Shown: piece after piece, positions 1 through 7,613 of the stretch
Numbering within the stretch: position 1 is the first letter of the stretch
Layout of the letters: each line of letters opens with the position of its first letter
NCBI RefSeq assembly: GCF_003334855.1
Contig: NZ_QOWE01000004.1
Coordinates: forward strand, 337,132-401,131
Direction of reading: 5' to 3'
DNA length: 64,000 nucleotides
DNA from: Larkinella punicea
GTDB lineage: Bacteria > Bacteroidota > Bacteroidia > Cytophagales > Spirosomataceae
Position numbers and translations under genes: made by a program
The notes under the pieces: model-generated
The model's database searches: none
Told to the model about the DNA's origin: nothing
The model's input: the letters and a program-made list of their open reading frames with translations, nothing else

Positions 1-821
1 ATGACGCCCAGTGGTACGGTTTTACCAAACACTGGATCAACCTGCCGGAAGTAGTCGATAAGGCCTTTGCCGACCCCGCCGTGCGCGAAATGATCATTGT
101 CACACCCAATGCCTACACCAGGTTTTTTGGCAGTTTTTACTCCAATTCAGTCACCACCGGCAACTGGGAAGACTACGTGGCGAAGGAACTGGTGGGCTAC
201 ATCGACAGCCATTACCGGACTATCCCAACTGCCGCCAGCCGTGGATTAAGCGGACATTCGATGGGTGGTTACGGCACCATGCGGATCGGTCAGAAATACC
301 CGGAGATTTTTTCCAGCATCTACCTGCTGAGTCCCTGCTGTATGAGCGCCAACCTCTCCCCAAACCGGAACGAAGCGGCTGCGGGCCGGATGGAAGCCAT
401 CAAAAGCATGGAAGAACTGGAGAAAGCCGATTTTGGCACCAAGGCGGCCTTTTCAACGGCTGCGGCCTGGGCTCCTAACCCGACCAAACCGCCTTTTTAC
501 CTCGACTTGCCGGTGAAAGACGGGCAGCCCCAGCCGGGCATTCTGGCGAAACTGGCGGCCAATGCCGCGCTTTCCGGAATCGATCAGTCGATTTCGAACC
601 TGAAAAAGCTGCACGCCATTGCCTTCGATGCCGGCTCGAAAGACGTCAGCATTGCCGCCAACAACAAAGTGCTGGACGGCGTTCTGAATGATTACCAGAT
701 CAAGCACACCTACGAAGAGTACGAGGGTGACCACATCAACCGGATTGGCGAACGCATCGGAACCAAAGTGTTGCAGTTCTTTTCGACGAATCTATCGTTC
801 GAGCAACCGAAGCGTCGTTAG
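1..821 (+). CDS. Esterase D-like alpha/beta hydrolase, 5' truncated
   Basis: The reading frame (codons from base 3) is open to the left window edge, so the N-terminus is missing. A GTG at base 81 is an internal codon, not a start. The protein carries the nucleophile-elbow motif GHSMGGYG, then a plausible catalytic Asp region (FDAGSKD) and a final His (EGDHINR), the order expected of the putative esterase family (esterase D/S-formylglutathione hydrolase-like, also carbohydrate feruloyl or acetyl esterases). The substrate cannot be told from sequence. The missing 5' end would hold any signal peptide, so localisation is unknown. It ends at a TAG just before a nested inverted repeat. Confidence 0.8.
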   Translation, partial: DAQWYGFTKHWINLPEVVDKAFADPAVREMIIVTPNAYTRFFGSFYSNSVTTGNWEDYVAKELVGYIDSHYRTIPTAASRGLSGHSMGGYGTMRIGQKYPEIFSSIYLLSPCCMSANLSPNRNEAAAGRMEAIKSMEELEKADFGTKAAFSTAAAWAPNPTKPPFYLDLPVKDGQPQPGILAKLAANAALSGIDQSISNLKKLHAIAFDAGSKDVSIAANNKVLDGVLNDYQIKHTYEEYEGDHINRIGERIGTKVLQFFSTNLSFEQPKRR

Positions 822-822
822 A

Positions 823-918
823 ATAGGAACGCGGATTAGACGGATGGAACGGATTAGCGCAGATTAAAATCCGTTTTTGATCCGTTCCATCGCATCGGCG
901 ACCCGGCCGCGTTCCTAT
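823..918. repeat. Nested inverted repeats between convergent genes
   Basis: Two perfect 12-bp inverted repeats lie one inside the other. Bases 823-834 (ATAGGAACGCGG) pair with 907-918, and bases 843-854 (GATGGAACGGAT) pair with 880-891. Both arms contain GGAAC, and the ATCCG/GGAT words recur between them. The position between convergent stops suits a bidirectional terminator, but there is no U-tract. The ATCCG-rich texture also fits an interspersed palindromic repeat family. Confidence 0.7.
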
Positions 919-950
919 CCAAAACCGGAAACCGCTTCGCAGCCCGTCTT

Positions 951-1184
951 TTATTTTTGCGTCGAATCCTTTTTCAGTTCCCGGTAATCCTGACGGGCCG
1001 AATCCAGTTCAGCCTGTTCTTCCTGAACATCGCTGCTGTCGCCTTCCTGCTGGGCCTCAATCACATCCTTGTATTCGTCACCGACTTTCTCGGCTTTATT
1101 TTCGGTTTTGGAGTCACAGGCCAGTTGTGTGGTGGCCGTGAGCAGGGCCAGCGAAAGCCCCCAGATCCATGATTTTGTTTTCAT
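951..1184 (-). CDS. Small charged lipoprotein, unknown function
   Basis: A 77-residue product opens with a short basic n-region and a hydrophobic stretch ending in the lipobox-like TQLAC, so Cys23 is the predicted lipidated residue. The mature part is about 54 residues, very rich in Glu, Asp, Lys and Gln, and probably helical or disordered (KVGDEYKDVIEAQQEGDSS). It would sit in the outer or inner membrane leaflet facing the periplasm. I do not recognise a family. The gene is convergent with the upstream esterase and stands alone. The clear lipoprotein signal is the main reason to accept it over the shadow frame on the other strand. Confidence 0.65.
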   Translation of the reverse strand: MKTKSWIWGLSLALLTATTQLACDSKTENKAEKVGDEYKDVIEAQQEGDSSDVQEEQAELDSARQDYRELKKDSTQK

Positions 1185-1626
1185 ACGTTAAAGATTGTTC
1201 TTTCGAAAAGAACCGCTTGCGGGTTAGTTTGTTCGAAAAAACCCGGCGATGGCATCGCGTCACTTCCTTAGCGTTGTGATGTTCAGGCCATCGACCGTTT
1301 CGCTGCGGCATCGGGCGATAACGATTCGTCTTTCATTGATTCAGGCAAAAACTGCGTGGGTAAAGTATGTGAGATCGAACGATACGGCTTAAAAAGCCAT
1401 GTTACCGTTTATTGCAAACAGACACAAAGATGCGGTTAAAAAGTTGGAGAAATGGTACGAAAAACTTATCATTGAAACACTATTCTACGCTTTTTATCCA
1501 GAATTGATAAGCCAATCGTTTGATCGTCAAGCGCAATCCTGCCTTTTTCATCCCGGTAGTGCCGCGGATTCAAACCTAAAAATTACGATTTCTCTGAGCC
1601 TATTTTGAAATGTAACCCGTTTGAAA
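1185..1626. other. Intergenic region without a supported gene
   Basis: These 442 bases separate the divergent lipoprotein and response-regulator genes and should hold both promoters. A 17-bp palindrome (GTTCTTT, 3-nt spacer, AAAGAAC, 1197-1213) lies just upstream of the lipoprotein start and could be an operator. A 69-codon frame at 1399-1608 has no recognisable content and is not called. No exact TAnnTTTG box was found next to the regulator. Confidence 0.5.
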
Positions 1627-2367
1627 ATGCCGATTCACGTATTGGTCATCGAAGATGAAGCACAAATCCGGAAAAATTTACAGGAAATGCTGGTCATGCG
1701 GGGCTATGAAGTGACTGCCGCTGCCAACGGCCAGGGAGGCATCGCCGAGGCCATTCTACAGCCCCCGGATGTAATTCTGTGCGATATTATGATGCCAAAA
1801 CTGGATGGTTACAAGGTTCTGGAATCGATCCGTACCAACCCGACCTTAGCCCATGTTCCGTTTATTTTTCTGACCGCAAAAGCCGACATGGCCGACCTGC
1901 GCCGGGGCATGACGCTGGGCGCGGATGACTACCTTGCCAAACCTTTTGGGATGAAAGAACTGGTGGCCGCCATCGAGAGCCGGCTCAAACGGCAGCAACA
2001 GAAACAAAAAGCTCCCCAGCCGACTCTATTTATAAAAACCATTCAGGGGCACGATGAGCGGGGCCACATGGTGCTCCAAACTGAGGACTGTCTGTATTTT
2101 TTTATCCGGAACAAAAAGAATTTTGTACGACACCTGCTGGGCACGTTCCAAATTCATGTCCCTTTTGAGAAGTTAGCGACTGAACTGGACCCGAGCCTTT
2201 TTTTCAGAGCCAATCGAAACAGCATTATTCATCGGAAAACCGTCCAGAAATACGCGTATTGGGAAAATGGCAAATACTGCCTGTTTTTGCAGATCGATGG
2301 CCAAAACCAGGAAGCCATTCTGCCCAGAGCGCGGTATAATTCGTTTAAAAAGTGGCTGGCCGAATAG
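1627..2367 (+). CDS. LytTR-family response regulator
   Basis: The protein has an N-terminal receiver domain (about residues 4-120) with the acidic pair ED, phospho-acceptor Asp53 in CDIMMP, Thr83 and Lys105 (AKPFG), all numbered from the ATG at 1627. A TTG six bases earlier is an alternative start. The C-terminal part (about 138-246) has the LytTR signature, with FFRANRNSIIH and a YNSFKKWL end, so it should bind DNA as a dimer. It is followed after 30 bases by a histidine kinase in the same direction and almost certainly forms a two-component pair with it. The output genes are not identifiable from this window. Confidence 0.88.
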   Translation: MPIHVLVIEDEAQIRKNLQEMLVMRGYEVTAAANGQGGIAEAILQPPDVILCDIMMPKLDGYKVLESIRTNPTLAHVPFIFLTAKADMADLRRGMTLGADDYLAKPFGMKELVAAIESRLKRQQQKQKAPQPTLFIKTIQGHDERGHMVLQTEDCLYFFIRNKKNFVRHLLGTFQIHVPFEKLATELDPSLFFRANRNSIIHRKTVQKYAYWENGKYCLFLQIDGQNQEAILPRARYNSFKKWLAE

Positions 2368-2397
2368 CCTGCCCGCCCCTCCTAAACCCGGTCTGAT

Positions 2398-5300
2398 GTG
2401 GAAAAGCTTTTACAATACTGGTTCAATCGTTCGCAGCAGGGCGTGGCCATTCTGGAGCCGATTCGCAACGAACAGCAAACCATCACTGATTTTCGTTGTC
2501 GCCTGGTCAATACCGCTTTCGCCCAGATAGCCGGGCTTCCGGTCGAGGACCTAACCGGAAAAACCGTCAGCAGTTGCTGGCCAACGGCCGATGTCCACCG
2601 GCGGCTGGAGCGTCTGGTGTCGTTTCTCCAGTCGGGGCGCCCGCAACAACTGGATGAACACTATCAAAACAAAGATCTGGACGTTTGGGTCCACGTTACC
2701 CTCACGCCCATTGAAGACCAGTTTCTCGCTGAAGTTCAGGATATTACGGAGCAAAAAACCGCCGAACAGGAACTCCAGCGACGGCTGTCCATGGAATCCA
2801 TCATTTCGGCGATTTCGAGTCAGTTCATCACCCTCGACGGCTTTGAACTCGATGCCTGCATCACCGACGCGCTGGAACAGATCAGTCGTTTTAACGGTGC
2901 CGACCGGGCCGCGATTTTCCGGTATTCAGACGATCAGCAGCGGGGGAGCTGTTCGCACGAATGGTGCGGACCGGGCATTACGTCCAGCAGCCACCGATTT
3001 CAAAATTTGCCGCGAGCCGTTTTCGCCTGGCTCTACGCCCGCTTAGAAAACCGGCACGTAATCCAGTTGACCACCGACAAACTGCCTCCCGAGGCAGCAG
3101 AAGAAAAAGCCATTTTCGATTCCGTTGCCATTCGGTCGATGATTGCAGTCCCCCTGGTTCTGGATGACAAAACACAGGGTTTCATCGGTTTTTACGCCAT
3201 TGATAAACCCAAAGTCTGGGACCAAAACGACGTTCATTTGCTCCAGACGTTCAGTACCCTCATCGTAAATGCCCGGCACCGTCAGCAGCAGGAGTCGGCC
3301 ATTCGCCGGGCGAATCAGCGGCTACAGGGTCTCCACACGATCGACCAGGCGCTCCTGAGCCACCAGCCGATCGAACAGTCACCTCTGCTGACCGCCCTGC
3401 ATCACATCAATGCACTCGTCCCCTGTGAACGGCTAACCATTTTTCGTTTCCATGAAACCACAGGCCTGGCCGTGGCCGAATACCGGCTGGCCGAGGGCGT
3501 GCTGGAAGTAACCCCCGGTCTGGCTTTTTCAAGCCATTTTATCATGGATATGCTCCGGCAGTCGAGCCACGTTCAGTACCTTCCCGATTTGCAACCTGAC
3601 GACGACGGTTTTCCGCCGGGACTTGACCTGTACGAACGGGGTTTCCGCTCGCTGGTAATCCTTCCGCTCTACCGCCGTCAGGTATGCATCGGCGCGTTCA
3701 CCCTCGTGTCGACGGTTCCTCATTTTTTCACGGAAGAACACCTGCAGATTGCCCAGGAAGTAGCGAGCCAGTTGGCATTTGTGCTGAATCAGCAACTGGC
3801 TGATAAAGAACTGAAACAACAGAACGAACACCTCGAACAGCGGGTGGAAGAACGTACCCGGGAGATCGGGCAGTTGTCGGCCCTGCATCAGGCGGTGCTG
3901 CAACACGCCGGTCAGGCCATCGTCTCTACCGACATCAACGGGGTTGTTCAGACGGCGAACCAGGCTGCCGAAAAATTACTGGGCTATCAAAGCCATGAAC
4001 TCATTGGGCGGGTTCCGAAGATCTACCCCGGCCCGCCCGACAACCCCCTCCCCTTTATTACCTACGAGTTGAAAGATTCGGACTGTGCCCCGGCCGATCT
4101 CTTTCAGGTGGCGCTAAAGAACAAGGACTATTCGTACCAGGAATGCATTGCCGTCGGAAAAGATGGCCGACAGGTACCGATTCTGCTCGTCACCACTACT
4201 TTAAAGGAGCAGGATGGTACGGTGGTGGGCTACGTGGGCATCTGCACCGACATTTCGGCGCTAAAAGCCGCCGAAACCCAGTTACGAAACCTCAACCAGC
4301 GGCTCCAGTTGGCGACGCAGGCCGCCGGCCAGGGAATCTGGGAGGACGACCTGGTCAATAACCGGTTGATCTGGGATGATCACCTCTGGACGATTTTCGG
4401 AATGAAACCAGGCCGGACCGACTGGACTTTTCAGAAATTCATTCAGATGGTTCATCCGGACGATCTGCCCGCTTTTCTGGAAGGAACCCGGCACGGAAAA
4501 CACCAGAATACCCGGGACGATCGTTTCTCGAACGTCTGCCGGATTATAAAACCGGATGGGACCATCATGTATCTGGAACAGGACGGGCTGGTGGTCCGAG
4601 ATCACCAGGGCCATCCGATCCGGGCCATCGGCATCGCCTGGGACGTTACGGAGCGAAAACTGGCCGAAGAAGCCCTCCGGGAAAGTGAACAGCGGTTTCG
4701 GGAAATTGCCGAAAATGTCGATGAGGTTTTCTGGATTCATTCCGTTGAACCGTTCCAATTGCTGTACATCAATCCGGCGTATGAACGTGTATTTGGCAGT
4801 TCGTCGCCCCACACGACTTCGTTTCTGAATACCATTCTGGAAGAAGACCGGGCACTGGTCAAAGCCGAATTTAAAAAATACCGGCAGGGCCAGGAAGTGA
4901 CGCTCCAGTGTCGGGTGCTGGGCAACCACCAGGAAATCCGCTGGCTTCACGTTCGGACCTTCGTCATGAAAGACAACCGGGGCATTCCGGTACGCTACAT
5001 TGGCATCGTCAACGACATCTCCAGCCAGAAAGAAAAAGAGATCGTGCTGCTGAAATCCCTGGAACGGGAGCAGGAACTGAATCAACTCAAGTCGCAGTTT
5101 GTCAGCACGGCCTCGCATGAATTTCGAACGCCCCTGACCACCATTCAATCCAGCGTCGATCTGGTCCGGCTTTACCTGGACAGTCCGGCAACCACCACTC
5201 ACTCCGCCATCCGGAAGTATTTGAGGGTGATCGAAAAAGAGGTCGAACGCGTGAGTGAACTGCTCAGCGATCTGCTGACCATCGGTTCCATCGAGGCTGG

Positions 5301-5832
5301 AAAAGTCAGTTTCAAGCCCCGGTGGGTCGATGTCACCGCGGTTTGTATGGACATCATTGCCACCCATTTTCGGCAGCGAAGCGATGAGCGGGCCGTCCAG
5401 GTGCTGGTCGAGGGAACACCGTATCCGGCGTATCTGGACGAAAAACTGATGAACCATGTGATTGTCAATCTGTTGTCGAATGCCTTTAAATTTTCAAAAG
5501 ACGATCCGCATCTGCGCATTCAGTTCAGAAAAGACAGCCTGGTTTTGCAGGTAATCGACCGCGGCATCGGCATACCGGCCAAAGATCTTTCGATGCTTTT
5601 CCAGGGCTTCTTCCGGGCCAGCAACACCGCCGGCATTCAGGGAACCGGCCTGGGCCTGGTCATCACCCGCCAGTTTGTGGAAATACACGGGGGACATCTG
5701 GACATTCAGAGCGAGGAAAACAACGGAACAACCGTCACCGTCACCCTGACAAAAGCGCTGAATGAACCGTCGGCGTCGGCCAGTCTCCCGAAAGTCGCAG
5801 AAGTGGCTTCGATCAGCGACTCAGCTTTTTAA
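2398..5832 (+). CDS. Multi-PAS/GAF sensor histidine kinase
   Basis: A soluble 1144-residue kinase with no signal peptide or transmembrane segment. Apparent order: PAS (about 5-115), GAF (135-300), GAF (320-465), coiled coil (470-495), three PAS domains with PAC-like ends (about 500-625, 630-755, 760-885), HisKA with the H-box SHEFRTPL (His907), and HATPase_c with NLLSNAFKFS (from residue 1024), DRGIGIP and GTGLGL. The GTG start is the first available after two in-frame stops (2365 and 2383). The gene lies in the same frame as the upstream regulator. It should sense cytosolic ligands, redox or light through PAS/GAF cofactors that cannot be named. Pairing HisKA with a LytTR regulator is less usual than with LytS-type kinases. 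Confidence 0.9.
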   Translation: MEKLLQYWFNRSQQGVAILEPIRNEQQTITDFRCRLVNTAFAQIAGLPVEDLTGKTVSSCWPTADVHRRLERLVSFLQSGRPQQLDEHYQNKDLDVWVHVTLTPIEDQFLAEVQDITEQKTAEQELQRRLSMESIISAISSQFITLDGFELDACITDALEQISRFNGADRAAIFRYSDDQQRGSCSHEWCGPGITSSSHRFQNLPRAVFAWLYARLENRHVIQLTTDKLPPEAAEEKAIFDSVAIRSMIAVPLVLDDKTQGFIGFYAIDKPKVWDQNDVHLLQTFSTLIVNARHRQQQESAIRRANQRLQGLHTIDQALLSHQPIEQSPLLTALHHINALVPCERLTIFRFHETTGLAVAEYRLAEGVLEVTPGLAFSSHFIMDMLRQSSHVQYLPDLQPDDDGFPPGLDLYERGFRSLVILPLYRRQVCIGAFTLVSTVPHFFTEEHLQIAQEVASQLAFVLNQQLADKELKQQNEHLEQRVEERTREIGQLSALHQAVLQHAGQAIVSTDINGVVQTANQAAEKLLGYQSHELIGRVPKIYPGPPDNPLPFITYELKDSDCAPADLFQVALKNKDYSYQECIAVGKDGRQVPILLVTTTLKEQDGTVVGYVGICTDISALKAAETQLRNLNQRLQLATQAAGQGIWEDDLVNNRLIWDDHLWTIFGMKPGRTDWTFQKFIQMVHPDDLPAFLEGTRHGKHQNTRDDRFSNVCRIIKPDGTIMYLEQDGLVVRDHQGHPIRAIGIAWDVTERKLAEEALRESEQRFREIAENVDEVFWIHSVEPFQLLYINPAYERVFGSSSPHTTSFLNTILEEDRALVKAEFKKYRQGQEVTLQCRVLGNHQEIRWLHVRTFVMKDNRGIPVRYIGIVNDISSQKEKEIVLLKSLEREQELNQLKSQFVSTASHEFRTPLTTIQSSVDLVRLYLDSPATTTHSAIRKYLRVIEKEVERVSELLSDLLTIGSIEAGKVSFKPRWVDVTAVCMDIIATHFRQRSDERAVQVLVEGTPYPAYLDEKLMNHVIVNLLSNAFKFSKDDPHLRIQFRKDSLVLQVIDRGIGIPAKDLSMLFQGFFRASNTAGIQGTGLGLVITRQFVEIHGGHLDIQSEENNGTTVTVTLTKALNEPSASASLPKVAEVASISDSAF

Positions 5833-6171
5833 CTGTAGCTTTTCGTAGATTTCCATCCCTTTTGCAACGCTGGAATCACGCAAAAAAAGTCCGCAGGACT
5901 GGCGCGTGGATAACCCCGGGTCTATCCCTAATCCCTATCCTCACCCCTGGATTGCATCCGGGGTGATCCAGATGCCAGCCCTGCGGGCTTCCTTTCCGGG
6001 TCGTAATACAGAAAACCGCTCCATAAAAATCATCGTTTGCGGGAATTTCAAAAAGTTTACTCGTACCTTTGCGCCCCTTTATCCAATCACAGCCGTGCTT
6101 TCCTGCTTCGGTCAGGCTTTTTTCCTGATGGTGACAGGCTTTTGTACGCTACATTTTGAGCTAAAACCGGG
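5833..6171. other. Intergenic region with hairpins and a promoter
   Basis: This 339-base gap holds two compact hairpins. Bases 5941-5966 form a stem of about 11 bp with one bulged T and a TGC loop (TCACCCC ... GGGGTGA). Bases 5977-5989 form AGCCC-TGC-GGGCT. They are probably transcript-end or repeat structures behind the kinase gene. The right part is the promoter region of the Hsp70 gene. A frame at 5906-6175 has no protein-like features and is not called. Confidence 0.55.
6064..6071 (+). promoter_or_regulatory. Promoter -7 box of the Hsp70 gene
   Basis: TACCTTTG matches the Bacteroidota -7 consensus TAnnTTTG exactly. The nearest upstream TTTG (6036-6039) is 24 bases away, slightly longer than the usual 19-21. 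Transcription would start near 6078, leaving a 5' leader of roughly 95 bases. Confidence 0.5.
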
Positions 6172-7458
6172 ATGACAACACTCTCTTGCGGAATCGACTT
6201 TGGTACGTCCAACTCCAGCATTGCCCTTGCCAACGACGGCGAAATCAGCCTGGTACCGGTTGAACAGACGCACGTAACCATTCCGAGTGCTATTTTCTTC
6301 CAGCGCGCCGACAACAAGGCGTTTTATGGCCGAACCGCCGTTAATCTGTTTTTCGACCGCCAGCAGGGCCGGTTCATGCGGAGTCTGAAACGGGTTTTGG
6401 GAACGCCCCTGATGAAACACGGCACCGTCGTGAACGGCACTACCATGAATTTCTCCGGCATCATCGCGTCTTTTCTGAAAAAGATGAAGGAAAAAGCGGA
6501 TGCCGTGGCGGGTCAGGAAATTGAGAATGTGGTGATGGGCCGACCCGTTCATTTTGTCGACAACTCGCCCGAATCGGATGCCCAGGCGCAGGCCGAACTG
6601 AGAGAAATTGCGTTGCGAATTGGCTTCAAAACCGTCGAATTCCAGTTTGAACCCATCGCGGCAGCCTTTGCCCATGAAGCCCAACTGACCGGCGAAAAGC
6701 TGGCGATCGTGGCCGATCTGGGCGGTGGAACCTCCGATTTTACGGTGATCCGGTTATCCCGTCAATCCGTCCGGAAAACGGATCGGTCGTCGGACATTTT
6801 AGCCAATACCGGGGTGCGGGTCGGAGGCAACGATTTCGACAAAGACCTGAGCCTGGCCGCCATCATGCCCGAACTGGGTTACCGGAGCCGCTATGGCGAT
6901 AAACAACTGGAAGTTCCGCTGAAACCGTTTCACGACCTGGCCGAATGGAGCAAGGTCAACTTCCTCTATACGCCCAAACTCATCATGCAAACCCGGCAGT
7001 TGCTGTTCCAGTCGCACGACAAAAAGCGGTATAAACGGCTCCTGAGTGTTCTCGAAAACGAAACCGGCCATGCCGTTCTGGCGGCTACCGAAGGGGCCAA
7101 AATTGCCCTGACGGACCAGGCCGAATACGCCACGCCCTTCGATTTCGTGGAAACGGATTTCGTGATTCCGATCCGGCGGACGCTGTTTGAAACGGCCATT
7201 TTCGGCGAGGTTGAAAAAATTGTGGCTTCGGCCACGGAATGTTTGCAGAATGCCGGGGTGCGGCAACAGGACATCGACCTGGTCATTCTGACCGGCGGCT
7301 CCACCGAAGTACCGCTGATTCAAGCCGAATTCAAGCGGCTTTTTCCGAATGCGGCCATCGCCGACGAAAACAAACTCTCCAGCGTTGGACTGGGGCTGGC
7401 CTACGACAGCCAGAGTAAATTCGGCCGGAATTCGACCCGCCAAATCGCATCGGTCTAA
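6172..7458 (+). CDS. yegD: YegD-like Hsp70 family protein
   Basis: The protein begins with the actin-fold phosphate-1 motif GIDFGTSNSS, contains the YegD-type sequence VVMGRPVHF and the phosphate-2 motif ADLGGGTSDF, and ends with LTGGSTEVPLI, so it has a complete Hsp70 ATPase domain. At 428 residues it is close to E. coli YegD (about 450) and lacks the substrate-binding domain of DnaK. It is therefore an ATPase of the Hsp70 superfamily of unclear client, cytoplasmic. No DnaJ or GrpE gene is nearby. It is transcribed alone from the promoter box at 6064. Confidence 0.85.
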   Translation: MTTLSCGIDFGTSNSSIALANDGEISLVPVEQTHVTIPSAIFFQRADNKAFYGRTAVNLFFDRQQGRFMRSLKRVLGTPLMKHGTVVNGTTMNFSGIIASFLKKMKEKADAVAGQEIENVVMGRPVHFVDNSPESDAQAQAELREIALRIGFKTVEFQFEPIAAAFAHEAQLTGEKLAIVADLGGGTSDFTVIRLSRQSVRKTDRSSDILANTGVRVGGNDFDKDLSLAAIMPELGYRSRYGDKQLEVPLKPFHDLAEWSKVNFLYTPKLIMQTRQLLFQSHDKKRYKRLLSVLENETGHAVLAATEGAKIALTDQAEYATPFDFVETDFVIPIRRTLFETAIFGEVEKIVASATECLQNAGVRQQDIDLVILTGGSTEVPLIQAEFKRLFPNAAIADENKLSSVGLGLAYDSQSKFGRNSTRQIASV

Positions 7459-7613
7459 CCTGCTGAGTTGCGTTAATCCGGATTAGTGATCTCTTTTGGA
7501 CAAGACCCGGTTTTTATCGAACGGTCAATAGTAGTCGGTACATTATCAGGTATTTATCAAAAAAAGGTGGAATTTTAAGGTGTATATCCTCACCCCGTTC
7601 AACCTTCGTTTTG

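Noticed and set aside
1399..1608. 69-codon frame in the regulator upstream region
   Set aside because: No family features or conserved motif and it lies where a promoter is expected.
4282..5457. 391-codon antisense frame inside the histidine kinase
   Set aside because: The plus strand encodes unmistakable PAS, HisKA and ATPase motifs; the reverse frame does not.
5906..6175. 89-codon frame before the Hsp70 gene
   Set aside because: It runs over two hairpins and the promoter box and has no protein-like pattern.
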